From Candidatus Brocadia sp. (GTDB lineage: Bacteria; Planctomycetota; Brocadiia; Brocadiales; Brocadiaceae), in the NCBI GenBank assembly GCA_013360945.1, contig JABWAQ010000011.1:1-53234 (forward strand): a DNA stretch of 53,234 nucleotides. Direction: 5' to 3'. The translations under genes were made by a program, and so were the position numbers. Under the pieces are notes generated by a model. That model was given only the letters and a program-made list of their open reading frames with translations. It was not told where the DNA came from and made no database searches. This document shows, in pieces, positions 18,298 through 27,554 of this stretch (position 1 is its first letter; each line of letters starts with the position of its first letter).

Positions 18298-19815
18298 ATG
18301 AACCTGTTCCTGTCATTTAAAAAAAGATTACTTCTGTTTACCCTCAGCATCTCCCTCATACCTATTGCCGCAATTACAACGATCTACTATTTTAATGCCA
18401 GAAACACCATAAGGTATCAGATTCTGGAACAGCTGAGAGCAGTTGCAGAGTCTAAAAGGCTTCACATCAGATCTTTTATGGAGACAAAAAAAGTACGAAC
18501 CATAGATTTCAGTGCGGATGGATATATCAAAGACATGCTTAAAAAGACCCTTCGCGGAGAGGCTCGTAAACAAGATGCAGTAATGAGCTTAAATGAGTAC
18601 TTATCAAAGAAAAAGCTTTCTTTAGACCGCCAGCTCATAGCAATAGCCATTGCAGATAAAAATGGCGAGGTTGTCGCTTCTACCAATGAAAAGTTAATTG
18701 GCAAGCATATTTCCGACCAGGATGTATTTGTGCAGGGGATAAGCAAAGGATCCGGTGATGCCTATATTAAACCACGCTACTTCCCTTATTTTGACATGAC
18801 TTGCATATTAACCTCTTCATCAATTATCTCTGAGCAGGATGCCAGGCCGCTTGGCGTTATTATCAATGCCTATAGCCTTGCATTTCTGAATGAGATTACA
18901 ACCGATCGCGTTGGAATGGGAGAGTCCGGTGAAGTGTATCTCGTGAATAGAGACAAGATAATGGTTACTGAATCAAGATTTATAGAGAGTGCATCCCCCA
19001 GACTGAAAGTGGATACTAAACCGGTCCGCGCGAGTATCGACAGTGATACAGAGATGGTTGGTGTCTATCCGGACTACAGAGGCATACCCGTTGTTGGCGC
19101 CTCGCTGAATATACCTGAATATGGCTGGATACTCCTGTCAGAGATAGATGAGGAAGAGGCATTAAAACCATTAAAAACGTTGGGTATCGTTGCCCTGATT
19201 TTTGGAATAGTCGGCGTTGTTACGGTTGGCAGCATGGGGATTGTTTTTGCTACTTCGACCTCAAAGACCATCAAAAATATGACGGCTGCAGCGGAGAGAC
19301 TTGCAGGCGGGGACCTTAGTTATAGAGTAAAGATAACTCGCAAGGATGAGATTGGCGCACTCATGAACAGTTTTAATGTCATGGCTGATAAGCTTTCCCG
19401 GGAAATTACCGAGCACAGGCGGGTTGAGGAGTCACTGCGCAAGAGTACAGAACAGGCACAGATAATTCTGGATAACACCACGGCTGTCATCTATCTTAAA
19501 GACACGGATGGTCGCTACATGCTGATAAATCACCAGTACGAAGAACTCTTCCATGTGACCAAAGAGCAGGTTGTCGGCAAAACCGACTACGATGTTTTTC
19601 CGAAAGAGTTTGCAGAAGCCTTTCGAATGAATGACCGCAAGGTACTCGAAACAAGGACTTCTCTTGTGATTGAAGAGCTTGCCCCTCAAGACGACGGGGT
19701 GCATACGTATATTTCGTTAAAATTTCCCATGTACGACTCCGTTGAAGGGCTGTATGGAGTTTGCGGTATATCCACGGACATTACCGAGCGCAAACGTACG
19801 GGTAAATCGAAATGA
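18298..19815 (+). CDS. Cache-HAMP-PAS membrane sensor lacking an output domain
   Basis: Membrane sensor of 505 residues. TM1 is at about residues 10-31, a double-Cache-like extracytoplasmic domain at 35-290, TM2 at about 292-320, a HAMP domain at 320-375 (with RLAGGDLSYRVKITRKDEIGAL) and one PAS domain at 385-500 ending in the typical YGVCGISTDITERK. The chain stops six residues later where a histidine kinase or GGDEF domain would normally begin. The gene converges with the cyclase gene 25 bp away. It may be a truncated kinase or a stand-alone sensor working with the facing kinase operon. AGGAG lies 9 nt before the ATG. Confidence 0.85.
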   Translation: MNLFLSFKKRLLLFTLSISLIPIAAITTIYYFNARNTIRYQILEQLRAVAESKRLHIRSFMETKKVRTIDFSADGYIKDMLKKTLRGEARKQDAVMSLNEYLSKKKLSLDRQLIAIAIADKNGEVVASTNEKLIGKHISDQDVFVQGISKGSGDAYIKPRYFPYFDMTCILTSSSIISEQDARPLGVIINAYSLAFLNEITTDRVGMGESGEVYLVNRDKIMVTESRFIESASPRLKVDTKPVRASIDSDTEMVGVYPDYRGIPVVGASLNIPEYGWILLSEIDEEEALKPLKTLGIVALIFGIVGVVTVGSMGIVFATSTSKTIKNMTAAAERLAGGDLSYRVKITRKDEIGALMNSFNVMADKLSREITEHRRVEESLRKSTEQAQIILDNTTAVIYLKDTDGRYMLINHQYEELFHVTKEQVVGKTDYDVFPKEFAEAFRMNDRKVLETRTSLVIEELAPQDDGVHTYISLKFPMYDSVEGLYGVCGISTDITERKRTGKSK

Positions 19816-19840
19816 ACCGTGAAGCACTTGACCATAGAAT

Positions 19841-20983
19841 TTAGCCCCTGCATCGTACAACATTATATACATCGATTGGTTTATTAATCCCCTTCAGTTT
19901 TACATTTTTAATTTCCTCTGTTTCTATCATATCTTTTATTCCCGCCAAAGTACGTGCTGTAATGAGTATCTGGCCGGCCTTGGCTTCTAATTGTAATCTA
20001 TGGGCAATGTTGACCTGATGGCCTATAACGGTGTAGCTCATCTGAGTTTCTGATCCAATATTCCCTACGGTAACATATCCGGTGTTTATACCACAACACA
20101 TATCGATATCACAACCGCTCTCAAGCCAGTGCTTCCGCAGTTCATGTGCCTTTGCGCGCATATCTGCAGCCATCCTGACCGCCCTTTCCGCATGATTTTC
20201 AAACGTAATCGGGTCGCCAAAAAAAACAAGGATGCCATCCCCCATGAATTTGTCGAGTGTGCCTTCATATTTAAAAATAAGTTTTGTCATTTCAGCAAAA
20301 TATTCATTTAATAAGTTTATGGTATCCTCCGGCTCCATATTCTCAGTTGCTTCAGTAAAACCTTTCAGATCAGAAAAGCAGATTGTCAATAATTTTCTGG
20401 CGTTGATCATGTATTTATTGTTGCCACCCGACATAATGGTTTCGGCAATTTGCGGTGAGACGTAGCTTTTTAAACGTGATGTCCTCTGAATTTCTTCCAC
20501 TTGTCTTTTTACCTTATCTTCCAATGAGCGGTTGAATTCTTCAATCAATGTGTTTCGTTCCCTGAGCGCCTCGTTCAGTTTCACATTCTCTACGATATTT
20601 TTGTATGACTCCACTGCGCCTGCAACGGTGTCGAGGAGTTGCTCCGGATCGCTGCCCTTAACCACATAGGCATGCGGCCGGAAGTGCTTGCGGATATCGA
20701 CCCTTTTCTCTCTTTCATTATAACCGGTATGAAAGATAATGGGGATGTATTGGTTTTTCGATTTAATAATCTCGAAGACCTCCAGTCCAGACAGATCCGG
20801 CATATTGATATCCAGTACGATGGTAAAAACGCCATCATGAAATTTGTCAATTGCCTCTTTTCCCCCACTGCAGGTTAAGACGCCATAGCCTTCGTCCTCC
20901 AGTAATGTAGCAATGGTTAGCAACATGGAAGGTTCATCATCAACTAACATAACACAGATTTTGCCGTACATCGTATTAATCAT
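19841..20983 (-). CDS. response regulator fused to class III adenylate/guanylate cyclase
   Basis: Two-domain protein of 380 residues. The N-terminal receiver has the acidic pair (VDDEPS), phosphoacceptor Asp in VLDINMPDLSG, a switch Thr in IIFHTGY and Lys in VVKG. A coiled-coil linker leads into a class III cyclase domain with metal Asp residues in FSDLKGF and KFMGDG and transition-state Asn/Arg in VNIAHR. The residue that usually selects the purine (Asp in TVIGD) is His here (TVIGH), so the product is uncertain. The start at 20983 has AAAGGTGA 6 nt upstream; a longer frame to 21091 lacks this. Probably activated by the upstream histidine kinase. Confidence 0.9.
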   Translation of the reverse strand: MINTMYGKICVMLVDDEPSMLLTIATLLEDEGYGVLTCSGGKEAIDKFHDGVFTIVLDINMPDLSGLEVFEIIKSKNQYIPIIFHTGYNEREKRVDIRKHFRPHAYVVKGSDPEQLLDTVAGAVESYKNIVENVKLNEALRERNTLIEEFNRSLEDKVKRQVEEIQRTSRLKSYVSPQIAETIMSGGNNKYMINARKLLTICFSDLKGFTEATENMEPEDTINLLNEYFAEMTKLIFKYEGTLDKFMGDGILVFFGDPITFENHAERAVRMAADMRAKAHELRKHWLESGCDIDMCCGINTGYVTVGNIGSETQMSYTVIGHQVNIAHRLQLEAKAGQILITARTLAGIKDMIETEEIKNVKLKGINKPIDVYNVVRCRG

Positions 20984-21100
20984 TTTTTTCACCTTTAAAA
21001 ATCTTTTGGAATGATGAATTTTTCCCATTGTTATCACGCCGTGGAACAGCGCCCTGAAATCATGAAATATTTCACATGTTTCAATTTTCATTTGTTTTTC

Positions 21101-22774
21101 TCAGGTTTGGGGTTTCACTACGGGAGCTATTGCAATTGGTAGCTTGACAATAAAACTGGCGCCCTCCCCTTCTTTGCTTTTTACATCAATAAATCCCCCG
21201 TGTCTTTGTATAATGCTGGAACTGACGGCCAAGCCCAAACCAAGCCCTTTGGGTTTTGTTGTAAACAGGGGATCAAATATCATGTTTTTAATATGGCCGG
21301 GGATACCGCTCCCGTTGTCGGTAAAGGTAACGGCTAAAACAGAGCTGCTTTCACTTTGTGCATAGATAGTTAATTGACCACCCATGGGCATTGCGTCGCA
21401 GGCATTCTGGATCAGGTTAACAAATACCTGCTCGATCTGGCTTGCGTCAACGAGGACCGGGGGTAGGGTGTCTGATACCAGGACGACCTTTTTAATTTTT
21501 TCTGGCATCTGTACTCTCGAAAGAGAAGAATCAATGATAGAATGAATATTGGCAGGGGATACGGCGGGTTTTGCCGTTCTTGAAAATCCTAACAAATCAT
21601 TAACGATTTTTACACTTCTCTCTGTTTCTTTTTCGATGACTTCTATTAATTGATTGAACTTTTGAGCATCGTTTAACACCCCGGTATCTGCCGTCTTCTT
21701 TTTTATGGCGAAAAGCGCGTTTCTGATGGCTCCCAGCGGATTTCTCAATTCATGTCCGACACCTGATGCCAATTTACCGACAATCGCTAATTTTTCCGAG
21801 CGCACCAGGCGTTCTTGCGCCTCTCTCAGTTCTTTGTTTGCATGACACAGGCTATTAATATGCTCTCGTAACTGTGCCATAATCCTTTCTTTTTCATCAC
21901 AAAGTGTCCTGAGTGATTTTGTCATCTCGTTAAAATTCATGGATAGCTGCCCAATTTCGTCTCTGGAATAAATATCTACCATGCGGTTGAAGTTTCCTTT
22001 AGCGATATCAAGGGTAACATTTGCCATGTGCTTTAATGGAGAGACCATGTATTTCGTGAGAAAGAATGTAATGAATACCCCTCCAAAAACAATAAATACC
22101 CCCATAGGGATAATACTCTGCCAGATGATCTTGCGAATCCTTTCGTTTAATTTGTGCTGGGATAAACCGATCTGCACGAAGCCCAAAATCTGTTGTGCCG
22201 TCTCTTTGGAGACGTCGTTCTCTCCTAAAATCTGTGCGGCGAATTCTTCCTCTGAGAAGGTCTGCGTTTCAAAAACAGGCTTTGAAAAATCATAAAATGC
22301 CCCGCCGACGTTGGTTATAATGCAACTGGAAAGAGGCGCTTCTGGGCTCCGGGGCGATTCCTCCGCAACCCACGAACCACCTATGGTCCATATGCTGCGT
22401 ATGAGTGACGCCACGGGTTTTTGATCGTTTTTCCCAATGGGGATTTCTTTCATATCGGCGGTAATCCAGTGAACCTTTTCTTCGACCACGACAGACTGGT
22501 TATTTGATATGCGCAAGTAACCAATTTCCTCTTCCCTGTCAAGCTCACGTATCCTATGAATGGGGGCATCCAGGAATGCTGGCTGACTAGCGCGCAGGGC
22601 ATGTTTAACTTCGGTGTCTTGTGAAAGTAACATAACAAGGGACGTACCGAATCTTTTCAGCGCCTCATTTTGCTGGCTTTTTGAATGGATTAAAAAGAAT
22701 CCACAACTGAGTATCCCAATAATGATTACCAGCGCACTCATAAAAAGGATAAGTTTTATACGGATGCTAACCAT
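21101..22774 (-). CDS. membrane sensor histidine kinase
   Basis: Sensor kinase of 557 residues. It has TM1 (about 6-28), a periplasmic domain, TM2 (about 218-240), HAMP (240-292, DIAKGNFNRMVDIYSRDEIGQLSMNF) and a coiled-coil segment. A HisKA domain follows with phospho-His in VGHELRNPLGAI, then an HATPase_c domain with N box NLIQNACDAM, G1 DNGSGIP and G2 GLGLGLAVSS. It starts 20 bp after the binding-protein gene and precedes the receiver-cyclase gene by 117 bp, so these three should form one signalling pathway. Confidence 0.94.
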   Translation of the reverse strand: MVSIRIKLILFMSALVIIIGILSCGFFLIHSKSQQNEALKRFGTSLVMLLSQDTEVKHALRASQPAFLDAPIHRIRELDREEEIGYLRISNNQSVVVEEKVHWITADMKEIPIGKNDQKPVASLIRSIWTIGGSWVAEESPRSPEAPLSSCIITNVGGAFYDFSKPVFETQTFSEEEFAAQILGENDVSKETAQQILGFVQIGLSQHKLNERIRKIIWQSIIPMGVFIVFGGVFITFFLTKYMVSPLKHMANVTLDIAKGNFNRMVDIYSRDEIGQLSMNFNEMTKSLRTLCDEKERIMAQLREHINSLCHANKELREAQERLVRSEKLAIVGKLASGVGHELRNPLGAIRNALFAIKKKTADTGVLNDAQKFNQLIEVIEKETERSVKIVNDLLGFSRTAKPAVSPANIHSIIDSSLSRVQMPEKIKKVVLVSDTLPPVLVDASQIEQVFVNLIQNACDAMPMGGQLTIYAQSESSSVLAVTFTDNGSGIPGHIKNMIFDPLFTTKPKGLGLGLAVSSSIIQRHGGFIDVKSKEGEGASFIVKLPIAIAPVVKPQT

Positions 22775-22794
22775 GGGATTCTAAAAACGAAAAA

Positions 22795-23775
22795 TTATTG
22801 TGGATATAAAACTACATCGGGAAAATATTTAATGGACGATGGATTTATCCCAACGATCTCTGCCGTTTGGGTGTTTAAGGTTAATTTTAATTTATCCGGC
22901 TGTTTAATGCCCAGTGAAGTTTTCGTGGGGTCATTTAACAATGTCTGCGCAATTAGGGCTGCCTGGAGACCCGTGTATGCATAATTTGGCGAAACGGAAA
23001 TAAGCGCCCCGGCTTTTACCATAGCGTCGGATGTGCAAAATATTGGCAGGCGATGCTCTAAGGTTATTTTAGCGATAACGCTTAAGGTATTTTTTGTAAT
23101 TACGGTACTGTCAGGTATCATCCATAGGGCATTAATTTTATTGATAATATTTTTTAGCGCTGATGCGACCTCTTTTTCAGATAATACCTCTGTTTTGATA
23201 AGATTGAATTCAAATTTTTTTGCCGCAATAGTTGCTTCTGAGATAATTTTCCCGGTTTTTGACGGGTCATAAATAACCCCTACATTCTTATTTTTACCAA
23301 GAATCTCTTTGAAGATGGTAAATTGATCTTCTATTGATGCCTCTGAGGAAATACCGGTAATATTTGCTCCCTGTAAATTGAAGCGATCGTGATTAATGAC
23401 CATGCAAAAAACAATGGGGATATCGGGGAATTGTTCTTTTACAAGGGTTGCTGCGAGTACACCTATGGCTAGGATAACCCTGGGTTTCAGCCTGCTGTCC
23501 TTGATATTTTGAATGATTCTCTTGCCTTCTTCTGTGTCCCCATGGAGGTCGTAGATTGCCTTGATGGAGATATTTTTCCCTTTGCATCCTTCTTCGAAAC
23601 CCTTAATCGCCTCGTTGTAGGCAGTAATTTGCTGACTTCGAATTATGATGACGGTATTTTCTGCTGCAGTTGCATGAGGAATAAGGAAATGGGTCTGGAA
23701 AAGAGATGCAAGGATAAACCAGAACATTACCGTAAGGTATAGATATCTGTGTGGTTTACCGTATTTTTTTGCCAT
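22795..23775 (-). CDS. periplasmic ABC-type substrate-binding protein (ABC_sub_bind family)
   Basis: Exported binding protein of 326 residues with a signal peptide ending near ATAAE. The fold is the ABC_sub_bind (TrpX-like) type-1 periplasmic binding family: VIIIRSQQITAYNEAIKGFEEG, VILAIGVLAATLVKEQFPDIPIVFCMV, ITGISSEASIEDQ and NVGVIYDPSKTGK. No permease or ATPase gene accompanies it. It leads a minus-strand operon with a sensor kinase and a receiver-cyclase, which suggests it presents a ligand to the kinase rather than to a transporter. The ligand is unknown; family members bind aromatic amino acids and other small molecules. Confidence 0.88.
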   Translation of the reverse strand: MAKKYGKPHRYLYLTVMFWFILASLFQTHFLIPHATAAENTVIIIRSQQITAYNEAIKGFEEGCKGKNISIKAIYDLHGDTEEGKRIIQNIKDSRLKPRVILAIGVLAATLVKEQFPDIPIVFCMVINHDRFNLQGANITGISSEASIEDQFTIFKEILGKNKNVGVIYDPSKTGKIISEATIAAKKFEFNLIKTEVLSEKEVASALKNIINKINALWMIPDSTVITKNTLSVIAKITLEHRLPIFCTSDAMVKAGALISVSPNYAYTGLQAALIAQTLLNDPTKTSLGIKQPDKLKLTLNTQTAEIVGINPSSIKYFPDVVLYPQ

Positions 23776-24165
23776 AGGGCTGCATCTTCTCTTCTTTAAA
23801 ATAATTACCGGAGAGGTTCATCCTTGCGCTGCTGGCATCTCCTATAAACACGAGTCCATTGGCAAAAGGTTTTCTTTGATGCCTGCATTTATGTTAAGGA
23901 ATTTCAAGGCTGCGACTGTACCAGGGATTCTGAGACAACCCCCCATGCACACCGGTTGCAATTTGACGCCCCATGGTTGACGAAGATATGCCTCTCGTAC
24001 ATGGTAAAGCCGGGCAACTTGCCCTGATAATATTATTAAGACTTGATTTTTGAAAAGGTAATTCTCATATGGTAACAGATTTTTTGCCTCTTTTCAAGCC
24101 AACTCAAATTCCGAAGCCGAGATTTGAAATGTGTGGTTTGGATTTAAATAAAATAAATTTGTTAA

Positions 24166-24193
24166 TTGACAACAAAATCACTTATGATATACT
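24166..24193 (+). promoter_or_regulatory. candidate sigma70 promoter of the amidase gene
   Basis: TTGACA (24166-24171), a 16-bp spacer and TATACT (24188-24193) lie 67 bp before the amidase ATG; both boxes are near-perfect consensus. The rest of the 485-bp gap 23776-24260 shows no gene. Confidence 0.6.
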
Positions 24194-24260
24194 TCCACAA
24201 ATTGGTTAGGGCATCTTCGATTCACCAGGTGGATATAATTCTTATTTCGGGAGATCAAAC

Positions 24261-24857
24261 ATGCGTTTTAAGGGGAAAATTTATATTTGCCTGCCTTTTT
24301 TTGTCATTATTTATTTGTCCGGTTGTTATACGCCGCCTGCCTTCAAACCAATAACAACGACAACCGTAAAACCACCAAAAATGGATCTCTATATCAGCAA
24401 TCAACTGGATCGCTATTTTGTACGAGACTGGAAGTATATTGTTATTCATCACAGCGCCTCGGCGTCTGGATGTGCAGCCGAATTTGATAAATTTCATCGG
24501 GAGAAACGGGGTTGGGAAAATGGTCTGGGGTATCATTTTGTAATCGGTAACGGATGCGGTTCAGGCAACGGACAGATTGAGATTGGCAACCGGTGGATAA
24601 ATCAGATAGATGGGGCACATGCCGGTGTACAGGAATATAATCATTACGGCATCGGGATATGCCTGGTTGGAAACTTCAACGAATCCTACCCAACGGCAAC
24701 ACAAATGGCCTCCCTTTCAGCATTAGTGGAGTATCTTCAGGAACGATGCCGCATCCCTTCGGAAAACATTATCATGCACAGACACTTCAGGGAAACAGAA
24801 TGCCCTGGCAGGAATTTTCCCTATTATAAATTGCTTGCGAAAACCGTTCGATGGTAA
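24261..24857 (+). CDS. N-acetylmuramoyl-L-alanine amidase lipoprotein (Amidase_2/PGRP fold)
   Basis: Lipoprotein of 198 residues: signal helix with lipobox LSGC, a short linker, then an Amidase_2 domain. Zinc ligands and catalytic residues are seen in VIHHSAS, GAHAGV and MHRHFRETECPG (His and Cys), and GLGYHFVIGNG is the conserved core. It should cleave the bond between the muramyl lactyl group and the stem peptide in the periplasm, for wall turnover or recycling. GGGAG precedes the ATG. The rhomboid gene follows 16 bp downstream, so the two likely form an operon. Confidence 0.92.
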   Translation: MRFKGKIYICLPFFVIIYLSGCYTPPAFKPITTTTVKPPKMDLYISNQLDRYFVRDWKYIVIHHSASASGCAAEFDKFHREKRGWENGLGYHFVIGNGCGSGNGQIEIGNRWINQIDGAHAGVQEYNHYGIGICLVGNFNESYPTATQMASLSALVEYLQERCRIPSENIIMHRHFRETECPGRNFPYYKLLAKTVRW

Positions 24858-24873
24858 TTTGGTGTAAGGTTAA

Positions 24874-25554
24874 ATGATACCTATCCGCGATCGAAATCCT
24901 TCCGGAAGCTTCCCACTTGTCACGGTCAGCCTTATTCTTGTAAATGTTTTAGTCTTCCTCTTTGAACTTTCATTAGGCACACGGTTAGATTCATTCCTCT
25001 TTCAATTCGGTATTGTTCCCATCAAAGTGATCTATTCGGCTGATATCCCCGGTTCCAATTTTGCAAATACCTATTTCCCTTTTCTCAGTTACATGTTCCT
25101 TCACGGGGGGTTTGTTCATCTTATAGGGAATATGTGGTTTTTGTGGATTTTTGGGGATAATATCGAAGACAGACTTGGACGCATCCAGTTTATACTATTC
25201 TATTTTATCTGCGGGATTGGTTCTGCCATTGTCCATGTTTATTTTAATCGTCAATCAGGTATTCCCTGCGTTGGGGCAAGCGGGGCAATTGCAGGTGTCT
25301 TGGGCGCTTATATGGTCACCTTCCCAAGGGCACGGGTGCTGGTCGTTCTTCCCCTTTTTATTATCTGGCAGATCATTGAGTTGCCCGCCATTTTTGTGTT
25401 GGGTTTTTGGTTCCTTATTCAGTTTTTTACCGGTGCAGCTACTATTTCCTCCGCACATGGAGGAGGAGTTGCATGGTGGGCGCATATCGGGGGTTTTGTT
25501 CTCGGTATAATTCTTATCAAAATATTTCCGAAGACCCGCTATCGTCGTTTATAA
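24874..25554 (+). CDS. rhomboid family intramembrane serine protease
   Basis: Rhomboid protease of 226 residues with six or seven transmembrane helices. The oxyanion-hole region HLIGNMWFLWIFGDNIEDR, the catalytic Ser in GASGAIAGVLGAY and the catalytic His in WAHIGGFVLG are all present, so it should be active. It starts with the IPIRDRNPS segment common in bacterial rhomboids. TAAGG precedes the ATG. Substrates cannot be predicted. Confidence 0.94.
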   Translation: MIPIRDRNPSGSFPLVTVSLILVNVLVFLFELSLGTRLDSFLFQFGIVPIKVIYSADIPGSNFANTYFPFLSYMFLHGGFVHLIGNMWFLWIFGDNIEDRLGRIQFILFYFICGIGSAIVHVYFNRQSGIPCVGASGAIAGVLGAYMVTFPRARVLVVLPLFIIWQIIELPAIFVLGFWFLIQFFTGAATISSAHGGGVAWWAHIGGFVLGIILIKIFPKTRYRRL

Positions 25555-25637
25555 AAATCTGCGCATATATCAAATTCACCATCCAGGTATGGTTAAATTA
25601 TTTTTCGTAACAGTTCATGCCTTCCCATACGCCAATA

Positions 25638-25666
25638 CCCTGTCAGGGTTTAAAATCCTGACAGGG
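25638..25666. other. perfect 10-bp inverted repeat after the rhomboid gene
   Basis: CCCTGTCAGG (25638-25647) and CCTGACAGGG (25657-25666) with a 9-nt loop lie in the 303-bp gap 25555-25857. It could act as a terminator for the amidase-rhomboid pair despite lacking a T-tract, or be a dispersed repeat. The same gap holds no gene. Confidence 0.55.
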
Positions 25667-25857
25667 CTATCCAGGCTATATACAGTTCCCGTTCAGTGTG
25701 GAACAAGAGGTGTGAACGGTTACTATTTTTCAATTTGTAACAATTTATTTGTTGAAAAATGTATTTACACGTTTATTATAATAGCAGAGGCGTATTGCTA
25801 TACGACTTTGCACGGCAAAACTGCATTATTGCTGTACCTGCACATATCCGAGGCGTC

Positions 25858-27363
25858 ATGCAAGAAAAACTAAATGAGTTAAAAAAACGACTGGCAGAAA
25901 TAAGTGATCTCCACAATGCCACATCGGTGCTGGGGTGGGATCAGCAAACCTATATGCCGCCGGGTGGCGCTGCAGCCCGTGCCCAGCAGCTTGCCACCCT
26001 GAGTCATATTGCGCATGAAAAGTTCATCGATGATGCCGTTGGATATCTCCTGGAAGAATTGCACCCATATGCCCGGAGTCTGCCTTACGATTCAGACGAT
26101 GCAAGCATTATTCGGGTGACAAAACGCGAATATGATAAGGCGCACCGGGTGCCGCCATCACTTGTCTCTGAAATCGCACATGCCAGCGCTCAGGCCTTTG
26201 AAGCCTGGCGAAAAGCCAAGGGGGAATCCAGGTTCTCTGTCTTCGCACCGTGCCTTCAGAGAAATCTTGACTTGAAAAAGCGTTATGCCGGGTGCCTGGG
26301 TTATACCGATAGCATCTACGACCCACTCCTCGATGATTATGAACCTGGTATGAAAACCGCCCAGGTAGAGGCCATTTTTGCGAATGTCAGGAAAGAGATT
26401 GTGCCGCTTGTTCACGCTATTTCTTCACGGGTGAATGTGGTGGACAATTCCTTTTTACATCAAACCTTTGACGAGCAGAAACAGTGGGATATCGGCATTG
26501 AAGCAGCGCGATTAATCGGTTATGATTTCGGGCGCGGCCGCCAAGACCGGGCGCCACATCCTTTTACGACGTCTTTTTCTCTCAATGATGTGCGGATCAC
26601 AACACGTTTTATGGACAACTATTTCCCGGCCGGTTTCTTTGCAACCATCCATGAGACAGGCCATGCGGTTTACAACCAGGGCATACGTCACGAACTCGAA
26701 CGTACCCCTCTTGCAGACGGCGCATCGCTTGGCGCACACGAATCGCAATCGCGAATGTGGGAAAATCTCGTCGGCCGCAGCCGCACTTTCTGGAAATTTT
26801 TCATGCCGCGCCTGCAAGCCGTCTTTCCTGAGCAGTTCAGAAATGTGAATCCCGAACAGATGTATCGCGCGGTAAACCGGGTACAACCTTCTTTCATTCG
26901 TGTAGAAGCGGATGAGGTCACGTACAACCTGCACATTATGCTCCGTTTCGAGCTGGAGAATGCGCTGCTCGAAGGGCGTATTGCAGTAAATGACCTCCCG
27001 GAGGCATGGAACGCCAGGATGCAGGAATATCTCGGCATAACGCCACCAGACGACGCGCATGGTGTGCTCCAGGACGTTCACTGGTCATACGGCAGCTTTG
27101 GCTATTTCCCCACATATTCCCTCGGCAATTTTTTCTCGGCGCAATTATTTGATCAAATCAAAAAAGATATTCCCGATCTCGATAAATATTTTGAGAAAGG
27201 TGAGTTTCATATTCTGCTTGACTGGTTGCGTACACATCTGCACACCCACGGGCGCAAGTTTACCCTGGACGAACTGGCAAACAAAATCACCGGCGAATCC
27301 TTACAAACCCATTCTTTCACTGCATACTTAAAGAACAAGTATGCTGAAATTTACAACTTGTGA
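25858..27363 (+). CDS. thermostable carboxypeptidase, M32 family (Taq-type)
   Basis: Cytosolic zinc metallocarboxypeptidase of 501 residues, removing C-terminal amino acids from peptides. The HEXXH site reads HETGH (about residue 263), with the third ligand region GAHESQSRMWEN downstream and WDQQTYMPPGGAAARA near the N-terminus. The ATG at 25858 gives the standard family N-terminus; an upstream in-frame ATG at 25759 adds 33 residues without family character. By eye this gene looks more GC-rich than its neighbours. No operon partner is evident. Confidence 0.95.
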   Translation: MQEKLNELKKRLAEISDLHNATSVLGWDQQTYMPPGGAAARAQQLATLSHIAHEKFIDDAVGYLLEELHPYARSLPYDSDDASIIRVTKREYDKAHRVPPSLVSEIAHASAQAFEAWRKAKGESRFSVFAPCLQRNLDLKKRYAGCLGYTDSIYDPLLDDYEPGMKTAQVEAIFANVRKEIVPLVHAISSRVNVVDNSFLHQTFDEQKQWDIGIEAARLIGYDFGRGRQDRAPHPFTTSFSLNDVRITTRFMDNYFPAGFFATIHETGHAVYNQGIRHELERTPLADGASLGAHESQSRMWENLVGRSRTFWKFFMPRLQAVFPEQFRNVNPEQMYRAVNRVQPSFIRVEADEVTYNLHIMLRFELENALLEGRIAVNDLPEAWNARMQEYLGITPPDDAHGVLQDVHWSYGSFGYFPTYSLGNFFSAQLFDQIKKDIPDLDKYFEKGEFHILLDWLRTHLHTHGRKFTLDELANKITGESLQTHSFTAYLKNKYAEIYNL

Positions 27364-27388
27364 ATGTCCCTTCTTTCAAATTTTGCCC

Positions 27389-27515
27389 CCTAACAAATTG
27401 CCCAGGACGGACGGGGAAAAACCGCCACGCCACCCAGCGTCCAGTGGAAATCAAGCTGGTTCCGAACTCCTGCCTAACAAAGCGCTCAACACGGACCGCT
27501 AAAAAGCAGGCGGTG
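27389..27515 (+). repeat. tandem CCTAACAAA-headed repeat units (attC-like left ends)
   Basis: CCTAACAAA occurs at 27389-27397 and again at 27473-27481, 84 bp apart, each followed by a GC-rich segment able to fold (GGACG/CGTCC in the first; ACCGC/GCGGT in the second). This resembles the left end of integron attC sites, but I do not see the matching GTTAG-type right ends. They lie in the 388-bp gap after the M32 gene. Confidence 0.35.
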
Positions 27516-27554
27516 CCTTGCCCTGTGCAAAGATTGCATGAATACACGGGGTGG

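Noticed and set aside
23776..24165. Possible riboswitch-like sequence before the amidase gene (AAAGCCGGGCAACTTGCCC near 24005)
   Set aside because: The short GGGCAA/TTGCCC pairing does not match any riboswitch core I know.
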